Positions 34,905-43,447 of a DNA stretch of 64,000 bases are shown in pieces. The translations under genes and the position numbers were made by a program. The DNA lies in assembly GCF_003611035.1 (NCBI RefSeq), contig NZ_CP030033.1:124001-188000 (forward strand). The letters are read 5' to 3'. The notes beneath the pieces are model-generated. The model had not been told where the DNA came from, did no database searches, and worked only from the letters and a program-made list of their open reading frames with translations. Numbering within the stretch: the first letter of the stretch is position 1; each line of letters begins with the position of its first letter. The stretch is from Cryobacterium soli. Lineage in GTDB: Bacteria > Actinomycetota > Actinomycetes > Actinomycetales > Microbacteriaceae.

Positions 34905-37157
34905 ATGACCGAGACAACAACGCCATCGCCTGCGTCCCTGCGCCGCCTGGTCCCGCGGATCTTCTCCCGCGCCCAGCCGGCAGGTGCCGTGGACACGCTG
35001 CTTCGGACGGTGCGCACGCACCACCCGAAGGTGGACCTGTCCATCATTGAACGGGCCTACACCGCCGCCGAGCGCGCGCACGAGGGCCAGAAGCGCCGCA
35101 GCGGCGAGCCGTACATCACGCATCCCGTCGCCGTGGCCCAGATCCTGGCGGATCTCGGTATCGGCCCCAAGACCGTGGCCGCTGCCCTGCTGCACGACAC
35201 TGTCGAGGACACGGACTACACCCTCGATCAGTTGCGCGCCGATTTCGGCGACGAGATCACCATGCTCGTCGACGGGGTCACCAAGCTCGACAAGGTCAAG
35301 TACGGCGACAGCACCCAGGCCGAGACCGTGCGCAAGATGATCGTCGCGATGTCCAAGGACATCCGGGTTCTGATCATCAAGCTCGCCGACCGTCTGCACA
35401 ACGCCCGCACCTGGGGTTTCGTCCCCGCCGAGTCGGCGATCCGCAAGGCCACCGAGACCCTCGAGATCTACGCCCCGCTGGCGCACCGGCTCGGTATCCA
35501 GACCATCAAGTGGGAACTGGAAGACCTCTCCTTCGGCGTGCTCTACCCCAAGCTGTATGCCGAGATCGAAAGCCTCGTCAAGCAGCGCACCCCGCAGCGC
35601 GAAGAGTTCGTGCAGTACGTCATCGACGCGATCAACGACGATCTGAAGGCCGCACGCATCCGCGGTAAGGTGGCCGGCCGGCCCAAGCAGTACTACTCGA
35701 TCTACCAGAAGATGGTCGTGCGCGGCCGCGAATTCGACGAGATCTACGACCTCGTCGGCATTCGCGTTCTGGTCAACTCGGTGCGCGACTGTTACGCCGT
35801 GCTCGGCGCCATCCACGCTCGGTGGACCCCGCTGCCCGGTCGGTTCAAGGACTACATCGCCACACCCAAGTTCAACCTGTACCAGTCGTTGCACACGACA
35901 GTTCTCGGCCCGAGCGGTCGTCCGGTCGAGATCCAGATCCGCACGCAGGAGATGCACGAGCGCGCCGAGTACGGTGTGGCCTCGCACTGGAAGTACAAGG
36001 AGCAGGTCAACGGCAAGAGCTCTGGACCTGGTCCGCAGAGCGACACCGACATGGCCTGGCTCGCGCACATTTCCGACTGGCAGGCCGAGACGGCCGACCC
36101 GAACGAGTTCCTCGACTCCCTACGCTATGAGATCGGCGCCAAGGAGGTCTACGTCTTCACCCCCAAGGGTCGCGTGATCGGGCTCCCCGCCGACGCCACC
36201 CCGGTGGACTTCGCCTATGCTGTGCACACCGAGGTGGGCCACCGCACCATGGGCGCGAAGGTCAACGGTCGTCTGGTGCCCCTGGAGAGCTCGCTCACCA
36301 CGGGCGATGTCGTCGAGGTGTTCACCTCGAAGAACCCCGACTCCGGCCCCAGCCAGGACTGGCTCAACTTCGTCAAGAGCCCCCGGGCGCGCAACAAGAT
36401 CCGGCAGTGGTTCACCAAGGAACGCCGCGACGAAGCGATCGAGCAGGGCCGTGACGCGATCGCCAGAGCGATGCGCAAGCAGAACCTGCCGCTGCAGAAG
36501 CTCATGAACCAGGACTCCTTCGCCGAGGTCGCCGCGGTCATGCGCTACGAAGACGTGTCGGCGCTCTACGCCGCCGTCGGCGAGGGTCACGTCTCCACCC
36601 AGTCCGTCCTGGAGAAGGTCGTCGCCACGCTCCAGAGCGTGGAGGAGAGCGACGCGACCGACCTGCCGTTCACCCCGAACGGCCGCACCCAGACCCTCCG
36701 CAACAACGACTCCGGCATCCTGGTGCGCGGTGCGCCCGATATCCTCGTCAAGCTCGCCCGGTGCTGCACCCCGGTGCCGGGCGACAAGATCGTGGGATTC
36801 ATCACGCGCGGCTCCGGAGTCTCGGTGCACCAGTCCGACTGCCACAATGTGCAGTCACTGCTCAAGGAACCCGAGCGGATGATCGACGTGGACTGGGCGC
36901 CGACCTCCAAGAGCCTCTTCTTGGTGCAGATCCAGATCGAGGCCCTTGACCGGTCCGGTCTGCTGTCGGATGTGACCCGGGTGCTGTCCGAGCACCACGT
37001 GAACATCCTCTCGGCCACCGTGAACACCTCCAGCGACCGGCTGGCCATCAGCCGGTTCGTCTTCGAGATGGGTGACACCACCCACCTGGACCGGGTGTTG
37101 AACGCCGTGCGGCGTATCGACGCCGTGTATGACGTGTACCGCGTCAGCGACGGCTGA
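34905..37157 (+). CDS. rel: Bifunctional (p)ppGpp synthetase/hydrolase (RelA/SpoT family)
   Basis: 750 residues. The HD hydrolase domain shows His73 (ITHP) and the HD pair in LLHDTVED (95-102). The synthetase domain follows with GRPKQYYSIYQKM near 256 and VQIRTQEMHERAEYG-like substrate residues. The TGS (VFTPKGRVIGLP), a Zn-finger-like CCTPVPGD, and a C-terminal ACT domain complete the full-length Rel type. GAGG precedes the ATG; TTTACC and GATAAT in the 96-base gap after secF are a candidate promoter. Some actinobacteria have apt between secF and rel; it is absent here. Confidence 0.96.
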   Translation: MTETTTPSPASLRRLVPRIFSRAQPAGAVDTLLRTVRTHHPKVDLSIIERAYTAAERAHEGQKRRSGEPYITHPVAVAQILADLGIGPKTVAAALLHDTVEDTDYTLDQLRADFGDEITMLVDGVTKLDKVKYGDSTQAETVRKMIVAMSKDIRVLIIKLADRLHNARTWGFVPAESAIRKATETLEIYAPLAHRLGIQTIKWELEDLSFGVLYPKLYAEIESLVKQRTPQREEFVQYVIDAINDDLKAARIRGKVAGRPKQYYSIYQKMVVRGREFDEIYDLVGIRVLVNSVRDCYAVLGAIHARWTPLPGRFKDYIATPKFNLYQSLHTTVLGPSGRPVEIQIRTQEMHERAEYGVASHWKYKEQVNGKSSGPGPQSDTDMAWLAHISDWQAETADPNEFLDSLRYEIGAKEVYVFTPKGRVIGLPADATPVDFAYAVHTEVGHRTMGAKVNGRLVPLESSLTTGDVVEVFTSKNPDSGPSQDWLNFVKSPRARNKIRQWFTKERRDEAIEQGRDAIARAMRKQNLPLQKLMNQDSFAEVAAVMRYEDVSALYAAVGEGHVSTQSVLEKVVATLQSVEESDATDLPFTPNGRTQTLRNNDSGILVRGAPDILVKLARCCTPVPGDKIVGFITRGSGVSVHQSDCHNVQSLLKEPERMIDVDWAPTSKSLFLVQIQIEALDRSGLLSDVTRVLSEHHVNILSATVNTSSDRLAISRFVFEMGDTTHLDRVLNAVRRIDAVYDVYRVSDG

Positions 37158-37186
37158 TATTCGGGTGAGACCCGTCGGTCCGTGCG

Positions 37187-37753
37187 TCACCCGCACAGCC
37201 GGCGGCGGGCCTGGCTCAGTTCGGCGGCAGCGACGCGGCTGAACGAGATACCCGGGCGCCAACTGGGCACCTCGTCGGCGCTGTGCGAGTCCCCGTCGTA
37301 GGACAGCAGCGCAGCGAGCAGCTCGGTGTCGGCCCTAGCACCGGGTGAGCAGCCCCACCGAGCCAGGTCCACCGCGGTGCGCCGGGGCACCGTGACGGGC
37401 AGTCCGCCCACGTCCCGCACATCGTGGTGCCTCAGCCGCACTTCGCGCAGCTGGGCATTCGGCCCCGTGGACTTCTGGATGCGTGCCGTCACGTCGACGC
37501 AGAACTGGTGTTGCGCCGGCTCCGGGGCGAGACCGTAGATCCACGCGGCGGTCATCCGCTCGGCGACGAGGCGACCGGAGGCGGACCGGGCGAGTCCGGC
37601 GACTGCGGCCGCACGCATGGCCGGACCGTCGGCAGCGTCGACCGGGCACCACGACCCGGCCAGGGAGAAGAGCTCGCCGTCCAGACGGGCTCCGCACAGT
37701 TCGGCGATCGGCAGGTCGGCACCGGTCAAGGCAACGGGAACGAGAGGAGTCAT
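37187..37753 (-). CDS. AbiEi-antitoxin-like hypothetical protein
   Basis: 188 residues from the ATG at 37753; a TTG start at 37783 is also in frame and neither has a clear ribosome binding site. The C-terminal half, RHHDVRDVGGLPVTVPRRTAVDLAR, matches the conserved segment of AbiEi-like antitoxin or DUF559-associated proteins (Gly-Leu-x-Val-Thr then Arg-Thr-x-x-Asp-Leu). No winged-helix domain is evident in the N-terminus and no toxin gene (nucleotidyltransferase) is next to it. Probably a stand-alone member; function unknown. Confidence 0.6.
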   Translation of the reverse strand: MTPLVPVALTGADLPIAELCGARLDGELFSLAGSWCPVDAADGPAMRAAAVAGLARSASGRLVAERMTAAWIYGLAPEPAQHQFCVDVTARIQKSTGPNAQLREVRLRHHDVRDVGGLPVTVPRRTAVDLARWGCSPGARADTELLAALLSYDGDSHSADEVPSWRPGISFSRVAAAELSQARRRLCG

Positions 37754-37849
37754 CTCCTCAGGCTGCGGGGTCCGGGGATGCAACTGGAAACGGGACCGGG
37801 AATCTGTGGACAGATCCCCGGTCCCGTGACCGATGTGCAGAGGCGTCGG

Positions 37850-39091
37850 CTACTGGCCGATGGCCTTCAGCCATGCCTTGCGGGTCTCGAGCGCCTCGGT
37901 GGCGTCCTTGATCTTGCGGGCGTCCGTGGTCTCCTGCGCGGCGGCCAGTTCGGCCTCGAGCTTGGCGATCGCGTCGTGCAGCTGACCGGCGAGGCCCTCG
38001 GCTCGGGCCTTGGTTTCGGGGTTGTTGCGCTTCCAGTGGTCGTCGTCGAGCTTGCGCACTGCGGCTTCGACCTTGCGCATGCGTTCCTCGACCGGCTTGA
38101 CCTGGTCGCGGGGGACCTTGCCAGCTGCGTCCCAGCGACGCTGGATCGAGCTGAGCAGCTCACGGGCCTTGACGCGGTCGGTCTCCGTGAGGAGGGTCTC
38201 CGCCTCGGTGAGAAGTTCGAGCTTGACGACCAGGTTCGCGGAGAACTCCTCGTTGTCGGCGACGTCGATCTCGCTCTTCACGGAGTAGAGCACGTCTCCG
38301 GCTGCTTTGAACTTCGCCCACATGGCGTCGTCCTGCTTCTTGCCGGAGCGACCGGCGGCCTTCCAGTCCTCGAGCAGGTTGCGGTAGGCCGGAATGCCGT
38401 CTGCTCCCTGCGGAGCAAGGGCCTCCGCCTTCTCGATGAGTTGCTGCTTACGGTTGCGGACGTCCTTGTGGGCACTGTCCAGCTCGGCGAAGAAGGCCTT
38501 GCGGTTCTGCTCGATGGTCGTGCGCGCGGCGCGGAATCGCTTCCACAGCTCGTTGGCCTCACCCTTGGGGATCCGCGGAGCATCGTGCTGGTGTGCCTGC
38601 CACTTGGCGAAGAGAGCGTCGAGGGCGGCGCTGGTCTGCTTCCACTGGGTCTTGGCGGGGTCCTCGGCGGCAAGGCGTTCGGCCTCTTCGACGATGGCGG
38701 CACGTTCAGCCAGGGCGGCGGCGCCGGCAGCCTTCGCCTCGACGCCCTGCTGCTCGGTGAGCTCGCTGACGGTTCCGCCGAGGGCGCCGAGGCGCTCAGC
38801 GAGGGCCGCGAGGTTGCCGACGGCGTTGGCCGTCGCGACCGACTTCGAGAGGTTCGCCACCGACTTGGCGATGTCGGCGGCAGGGGCGCCGCCCTTTGCG
38901 CGCTGTTCGAGCAGGGTGACCTGTCCGTTCAGCTCCACATACTTGCGTTCGAAGTAGGCGAGCGCCTCTTCCGGCGTCGCGTCGGGGTACTGCCCGACGG
39001 CACGCTCGCCGTCGGCTTCGCGCACGTAAACCGTGCCGGTTTCGTCTACGCGACCCCATGGTTGCTGATCTGTCGTAGTCAAGAGCCTCAC
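37850..39091 (-). CDS. DUF349 domain-containing protein
   Basis: 413 residues, strongly charged and helical. Several DUF349 repeats run from about residue 130 (WKQTSAALDALFAKWQ, LWKRFRAARTTIEQNRKAFF, AMWAKFKAAGDVLY and IQRRWDAAGKVP). Function unknown. The tracked start is GTG at 39091 without a ribosome binding site; TTG at 39082, giving MTTTDQQPWG, has AAGGTGAGG just upstream and may be the true start. The ~200-base gap to the cyclophilin gene shows no other gene. Confidence 0.85.
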   Translation of the reverse strand: MRLLTTTDQQPWGRVDETGTVYVREADGERAVGQYPDATPEEALAYFERKYVELNGQVTLLEQRAKGGAPAADIAKSVANLSKSVATANAVGNLAALAERLGALGGTVSELTEQQGVEAKAAGAAALAERAAIVEEAERLAAEDPAKTQWKQTSAALDALFAKWQAHQHDAPRIPKGEANELWKRFRAARTTIEQNRKAFFAELDSAHKDVRNRKQQLIEKAEALAPQGADGIPAYRNLLEDWKAAGRSGKKQDDAMWAKFKAAGDVLYSVKSEIDVADNEEFSANLVVKLELLTEAETLLTETDRVKARELLSSIQRRWDAAGKVPRDQVKPVEERMRKVEAAVRKLDDDHWKRNNPETKARAEGLAGQLHDAIAKLEAELAAAQETTDARKIKDATEALETRKAWLKAIGQ

Positions 39092-39291
39092 CTTAATGAT
39101 TTGGTTGATTCGCCGTGCGGTGACGTACCCCAGTGGAGTACTGCAGCGGACGAATCCCTGAACGAGCCAGTACGGGCTGAAGCCAATACGGGCACAAGCC
39201 TATTGCAAGCGTGCCCGAGGTTCAGCGGAATCGACCGAACTGTTATGACCGAGGGCGTCTACCGCACCGATTATCTCGGCATCGAGAACCG

Positions 39292-40092
39292 TTACTGCAC
39301 CGAGAACGAGGTGATCGTGGTGGGCACCACAGGGGCCCCATCGGTTGAACCGTCGGCCACGCCCGCGTCGGCGATCTGGCTGGCGAGCTGATCGAGGCCA
39401 CTGGTGACCGTTCCGATCACCGAGTAGCCGCCGGCCTCGTTGGCGGGAATCGTCGTGTCGCCGTAGACGATGAAGAACTGGCTGCCCATGCTGTAGCCGT
39501 CTGTGGACCTGGCCATCGCGATGGTGCCCGCCGGGTACACGTTGTCGGCGGGAGCGTTCTCGACGGGACCGTAGCTGTAGCCGGGGCCGCCCGTGCCGTC
39601 GCCGTTCGGGTCGCCGCACTGCAGCACGGAGAAGCCGTCGCCCGTGGTGAGGCGGTGACAGCTGAGCCCGTCGTAGAAACCGGAGTTCGCGAGGCTGAGT
39701 GTCGAGGACACCGCCTGGGGGGCCAGCGCGCCATCCAGCTCCACGCCCAGGGGAATGTCGTTGAGCGTCAGGGTTCCGGTCCAGGTGCGGCCTTCGGCCA
39801 GGTCGCTGGAGGGGACGTCGCCGGAATTGGCGCCGGGAGTCGCCGAAGCAGTGGGCGTGGGCTCGGCCGTGGAGGAGGCCGATGGCTCCGGAGTACCGGG
39901 ACCGCCGCCGAAGTAGAACAGCTGGGCGCCCACGAGCACGGCCAGCACGACGACCAGGATGCTTCCGGCGAGAATGTTGTCGCGCACCCGGCGCTTGCCC
40001 TGCAGCGTGTGCACGGTCTGCCTGGCCTGATAGGCGCGAACGCGGCCACGTGCTTCGCGGGCTTCGCGATCCTGTTTACTGCTCGGTGCCAC
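39292..40092 (-). CDS. Membrane-anchored cyclophilin-type peptidyl-prolyl isomerase
   Basis: 266 residues, GTG start at 40092 preceded by GGAGG seven bases upstream. A charged N-terminus, one transmembrane helix (about 43-65), a Pro/Ser/Thr-rich linker (about 70-100) and a cyclophilin domain: FYDGLSCHRL, FSVLQCGDPNGDGTGGPGY and YSMGSQFFIVYGD. The canonical catalytic Arg block FxRxxxxxxxQGGDP is altered: HRLTTGDGFSVLQCGDP. The catalytic domain is probably extracytoplasmic and acts on exported proteins. Divergent from rarA. Confidence 0.85.
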   Translation of the reverse strand: MAPSSKQDREAREARGRVRAYQARQTVHTLQGKRRVRDNILAGSILVVVLAVLVGAQLFYFGGGPGTPEPSASSTAEPTPTASATPGANSGDVPSSDLAEGRTWTGTLTLNDIPLGVELDGALAPQAVSSTLSLANSGFYDGLSCHRLTTGDGFSVLQCGDPNGDGTGGPGYSYGPVENAPADNVYPAGTIAMARSTDGYSMGSQFFIVYGDTTIPANEAGGYSVIGTVTSGLDQLASQIADAGVADGSTDGAPVVPTTITSFSVQ

Positions 40093-40296
40093 GGGAATCC
40101 TCCAGGTGCCGCCTGCGGCGGAATCAAAGCGTGCGGGCGACAGGGCCCGGGTCACTGTGAACTCTACGCATCCCGCGGCGGCGGGAACAATTGAGCCGCT
40201 CAGCGCCCGCGTCGGGCATGTGCAGCGGAGCGAGTGGGGCGAGTGGGGCGCGGGGGCCGGGGAGCCAGGGCGCCACCCGGTGTCGGCGGCACAAAC

Positions 40297-40302
40297 TACG
40301 CT
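40297..40302 (+). promoter_or_regulatory. Candidate leaderless -10 box of rarA
   Basis: TACGCT, then six bases, then the ATG at 40309. This spacing is the actinobacterial leaderless-promoter pattern, and no Shine-Dalgarno sequence fits. The motif TACGCTGG recurs at 42567 and 43007, before the next two small genes. Confidence 0.45.
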
Positions 40303-40308
40303 GGGACC

Positions 40309-41646
40309 ATGTCTTCCGTTCAACCAGGCCTGCGCACGGGCGCGACGCCGCTTGCCGTTCGGATGCGCCCGAAGAGCCTGGCCGAGGTCGCGGGCCAACG
40401 ACACCTGCTGACCCCGGGGTCCCCCCTGGTCAGCCTCGCCAACGACAAGACGGGGGAGCAGGGCTCGGTGTCGGTCATCCTGTGGGGCCCGCCCGGAACC
40501 GGCAAGACCACGCTCGCCCAGACCATCGCGCACAGCTCCGGCCGGCGGTTCGTCGAGCTGTCCGCTGTGTCCGCGGGCGTGCGGGATGTGCGTCAGGTGA
40601 TGGAGGAGGCCCGCACCAGCCGGGACCTGTACGGGTTGTCCACGGTTCTGTTCCTCGACGAGATCCACCGGTTCAGCAAGGCCCAGCAGGACGCCCTGCT
40701 CCCCGGCGTGGAGAACGGCATCATCATCCTTGTGGCGGCGACCACCGAGAATCCGTCGTTCTCGGTGATCTCTCCGCTGCTGTCGCGGTCCCTCCTGCTC
40801 ACGCTGGAGACGCTGAGCGACGACGACCTCGGCATCGTGGTGGACCGTGCCGTCACCGACCCCCGGGGACTGGCCGACAGGTTCGTTCTGGACCCGGAGG
40901 CCCGCGGTGCGATCATCCGGCTCGCCTCCGGAGACGCACGCCGGGCACTGACCGCGCTGGAGGCGGCCTCGGTGTCGGCCGCGACGACCGAGACCGTGGC
41001 CGGCGACAAGCCCGTCATCACCACCGAGATCGTCTCCCTTGCGGTGGACCGGGCGTTGCTTCGCTACGACCGGAACGGCGACGAGCACTACGACGTGATC
41101 AGCGCCTTCATCAAGTCCGTGCGCGGGTCGGACGTCGACGCCTCCCTGCACTACCTGGCCCGCATGATCGAGGCCGGTGAGGACCCGCGATTCATCTGCC
41201 GGCGCATCATCGTGCTCGCCTCCGAGGACATCGGTATGGCCGACCCGCAGTCACTTGTGATCGCCATCGCGGCCGCCGACGCTGTGCAGTACATCGGTAT
41301 GCCCGAGGGCCGCATCCCGCTCGCCCAGGCCGTCGTGCACCTGGCCTGCGCCCCCAAGTCCAACGCCGCGTACCTGGCCCTCGACGCGGCCATCGCCGAC
41401 GTGCGGGCCGGCAACACCGGCCGGGTGCCCAAGCACCTGCGGGACGCCCACTACCCGGGCGCCAAACGGCTCGGCCATGGCAAGGGCTACAAGTACCCGC
41501 ACGACGACGCGCTCGGCGTGCTCGCGCAGGACTACCTGCCCACCCAATTGCGGCGTACGCAGTACTACCAGCCCACCGAACACGGCAACGAGCGGGATGT
41601 GTCGGCCCGGCTGGCCAAACTGCGCCGGATCATCCACGGCGAGTAG
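40309..41646 (+). CDS. rarA: Replication-associated recombination protein A (RarA/MgsA ATPase)
   Basis: 445 residues. Walker A is [12 protein letters not shown] and Walker B is LFLDEIHRF, followed by [17 protein letters not shown], the family-specific clamp-loader-like block, and the C-terminal MgsA domain ([19 protein letters not shown], with YLP at the end). It acts at stalled replication forks. The open frame extends to 40234, but the ATG at 40309 is preferred, from homology and the -10 box six bases before it. Confidence 0.95.
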   Translation: MSSVQPGLRTGATPLAVRMRPKSLAEVAGQRHLLTPGSPLVSLANDKTGEQGSVSVILWGPPGTGKTTLAQTIAHSSGRRFVELSAVSAGVRDVRQVMEEARTSRDLYGLSTVLFLDEIHRFSKAQQDALLPGVENGIIILVAATTENPSFSVISPLLSRSLLLTLETLSDDDLGIVVDRAVTDPRGLADRFVLDPEARGAIIRLASGDARRALTALEAASVSAATTETVAGDKPVITTEIVSLAVDRALLRYDRNGDEHYDVISAFIKSVRGSDVDASLHYLARMIEAGEDPRFICRRIIVLASEDIGMADPQSLVIAIAAADAVQYIGMPEGRIPLAQAVVHLACAPKSNAAYLALDAAIADVRAGNTGRVPKHLRDAHYPGAKRLGHGKGYKYPHDDALGVLAQDYLPTQLRRTQYYQPTEHGNERDVSARLAKLRRIIHGE

Positions 41647-41898
41647 CAGCGCCCTGATGAGTGCTGTCGGCCCCTGAATCAGCGCTGAATCGCAGCCCCG
41701 TTGTGCTAGCCTTGACCTCGCCTACAACTGGTTTCGTCATGCGGCTGCGTCGCGAAACGTGTGTTGGAGTGGATTCGCCCTGTAGCCGGGCGGCCCGTGG
41801 CACCCACCCCTCTGATCTCCCATGACGTGCTGTGCCGGCCCTCACCGGCCGGACCCGCGCCCTGGTATCCATTTTTCAGCTCCATCCGAAAGGACACT

Positions 41899-42528
41899 GT
41901 GTCTACCAAGTCACGTACCCGCAGTAAGACCCGCCTCTCGCGGGCCCTGGGCATCGCCCTGACCCCGAAGGCCGCCAAGTACCTCGAGAAGCGTCCCTAC
42001 GCTCCGGGCGAGCACGGCCGCACCAAGCGCAAGACCGACTCGGACTACGCCGTGCGCCTCCGCGAAAAGCAGCGCTTACGCGCCCAGTACGGCATCCGCG
42101 AAGCCCAGCTCAAGATCGCCTTCGAAGAAGCGCGTCGCCGCCAGGGCCTGACCGGTGAGAACCTGGTCGAGATCCTCGAGACCCGTCTCGACGCCCTCCT
42201 CGTGCGTTCGGCGATCGCCCGCACCACCGCCCAGGCCCGTCAGATGGTTGTGCACCGTCACATCCTGGTCGACGGCCAGCTGGTCGACCGTCCGTCCTTC
42301 CGCGTGAAGCCGGGTCAGCTCATCCACGTCAAGGCACGCAGCGAGGGCACCGAGCCTTTCCAGGTTGCCGCGGCCGGCGGTCACGTCGACCTGCTGCCCA
42401 AGCTCCCGCCGTACCTCGAGGTCGAACTCGACAAGCTCCAGGCCCGCCTCGTGCGCGCCCCGAAGCGCATCGAGATTCCCGTGACCTGTGAAGTCCAGCT
42501 CGTCGTGGAGTACTACGCAGCACGCTAG
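41899..42528 (+). CDS. rpsD: 30S ribosomal protein S4
   Basis: 209 residues from GTG with GAAAGGA upstream; homology starts at STKSRTRSKTRLSRALGIALTPKAAKY. The S4 RNA-binding domain is in the second half (LEILETRLDALLVR to LIHVKARS). The frame is open to 41761 but that extension is not homologous. The 252-base 5' region has no other gene, and a S4 autoregulatory leader was not recognised by eye. Confidence 0.97.
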   Translation: MSTKSRTRSKTRLSRALGIALTPKAAKYLEKRPYAPGEHGRTKRKTDSDYAVRLREKQRLRAQYGIREAQLKIAFEEARRRQGLTGENLVEILETRLDALLVRSAIARTTAQARQMVVHRHILVDGQLVDRPSFRVKPGQLIHVKARSEGTEPFQVAAAGGHVDLLPKLPPYLEVELDKLQARLVRAPKRIEIPVTCEVQLVVEYYAAR

Positions 42529-42572
42529 TCATCTCACGCGCGACTCTCTCGTGCGGAACTGAACTACGCTGG

Positions 42573-42604
42573 AGGGCGGATCACCTAGGTGATCCGCCCT
42601 TTTC
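42573..42604 (+). terminator. Intrinsic terminator after rpsD
   Basis: A perfect 28-base palindrome (AGGGCGGATCACCT and its complement) followed by TTTT, 45 bases past the rpsD stop. Confidence 0.85.
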
Positions 42605-42634
42605 TCGTACCCGAGACCCGAATGGAAGTGTCGA

Positions 42635-43000
42635 ATGACTGGTGGAGATATTGCCGGGCTGATTGCCGCGGGCGTGTTCGCCGTCCTGGTGGCGTTCCTC
42701 GCCATCCCGCTGATCAAGCTGGGGAAGGTCTTCGACGAGACCACCCACGCCATCCGCGATCTCAGCGAGAACGTCACTCCGCTGCTCGAGGAGACCACGA
42801 GCACGATCGCCCAGACCAACCACCAGCTGGCCACGATAGACACCATCACGACCAATGTGGCCGAGGTGACGGGCAATGTGTCCGCACTCGTCGCCCTCGT
42901 GGCCGCCACCGTGGGCGGTCCGCTGATCAAGATCGCCGGTTTCTCCGCGGGTGTGACAGCGGCCTTCCGCGCCGCGCGTCCCCGGCGCACCCGGAAGTAG
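42635..43000 (+). CDS. DUF948 family membrane protein
   Basis: 121 residues. An N-terminal transmembrane helix (about 5-28, IAGLIAAGVFAVLVAFLAIPL) is followed by a coiled-coil-like stretch (KLGKVFDETTHAIRDLSENVTPLLEE) typical of DUF948. Function unknown. It is followed by a small membrane gene and alaS, the usual order in actinobacteria. Confidence 0.8.
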   Translation: MTGGDIAGLIAAGVFAVLVAFLAIPLIKLGKVFDETTHAIRDLSENVTPLLEETTSTIAQTNHQLATIDTITTNVAEVTGNVSALVALVAATVGGPLIKIAGFSAGVTAAFRAARPRRTRK

Positions 43001-43105
43001 TCCACTACGCTGGGAACCAGACTGTCCGCTTCTCGCGCACCGGTTTCCACGCGCACACAGTTTCTCAACACACACCAGCTTCACCGAATTCAGGGAGCAC
43101 ATGCC

Positions 43106-43327
43106 ATGAAGAACTTCATCTGGTTGGTCGTCGGCGTCGGCGTCGGCTTCGTCGTCGCCCACGAGGTCAACAAGACCCAGCAGGGCAAGCGTTTCTTCAC
43201 CGATCTGGACGCCAAGACCCGCGAGTTCGGCGAGGCCATCTCGGAGGGCTACCGCAAGCGCGAAGCCGAGCTCCACGCCGCCCTCGGCGACGCTGAAGAC
43301 ACCATCGAAGAGCTCTCCAAGCCCTGA
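43106..43327 (+). CDS. Small single-helix membrane protein upstream of alaS
   Basis: 73 residues. One transmembrane helix (about 3-20) and a charged helix (KTREFGEAISEGYRKREAEL) with no known family. GGGAG precedes the ATG. Homologous small genes sit between rpsD/DUF948 and alaS in related genomes, so it is likely real. Confidence 0.7.
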   Translation: MKNFIWLVVGVGVGFVVAHEVNKTQQGKRFFTDLDAKTREFGEAISEGYRKREAELHAALGDAEDTIEELSKP

Positions 43328-43447
43328 GCCTCGCTCCATCGCTCTCTGGCGACAGCGTCACGTTCCACCGCGCCACCTCCCCCCACTTCTCCCTCCCACC
43401 GCATCCCCGATCGGACCCCTCCGATCCCCAGCAATAGTACGGACCCC

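Noticed and set aside
37187..37753. AbiE toxin-antitoxin system
   Set aside because: No adjacent AbiEii-type toxin gene; only a C-terminal resemblance.
40234..40308. Upstream start for rarA
   Set aside because: Extension is low-complexity, and the ATG at 40309 has a leaderless -10 box.
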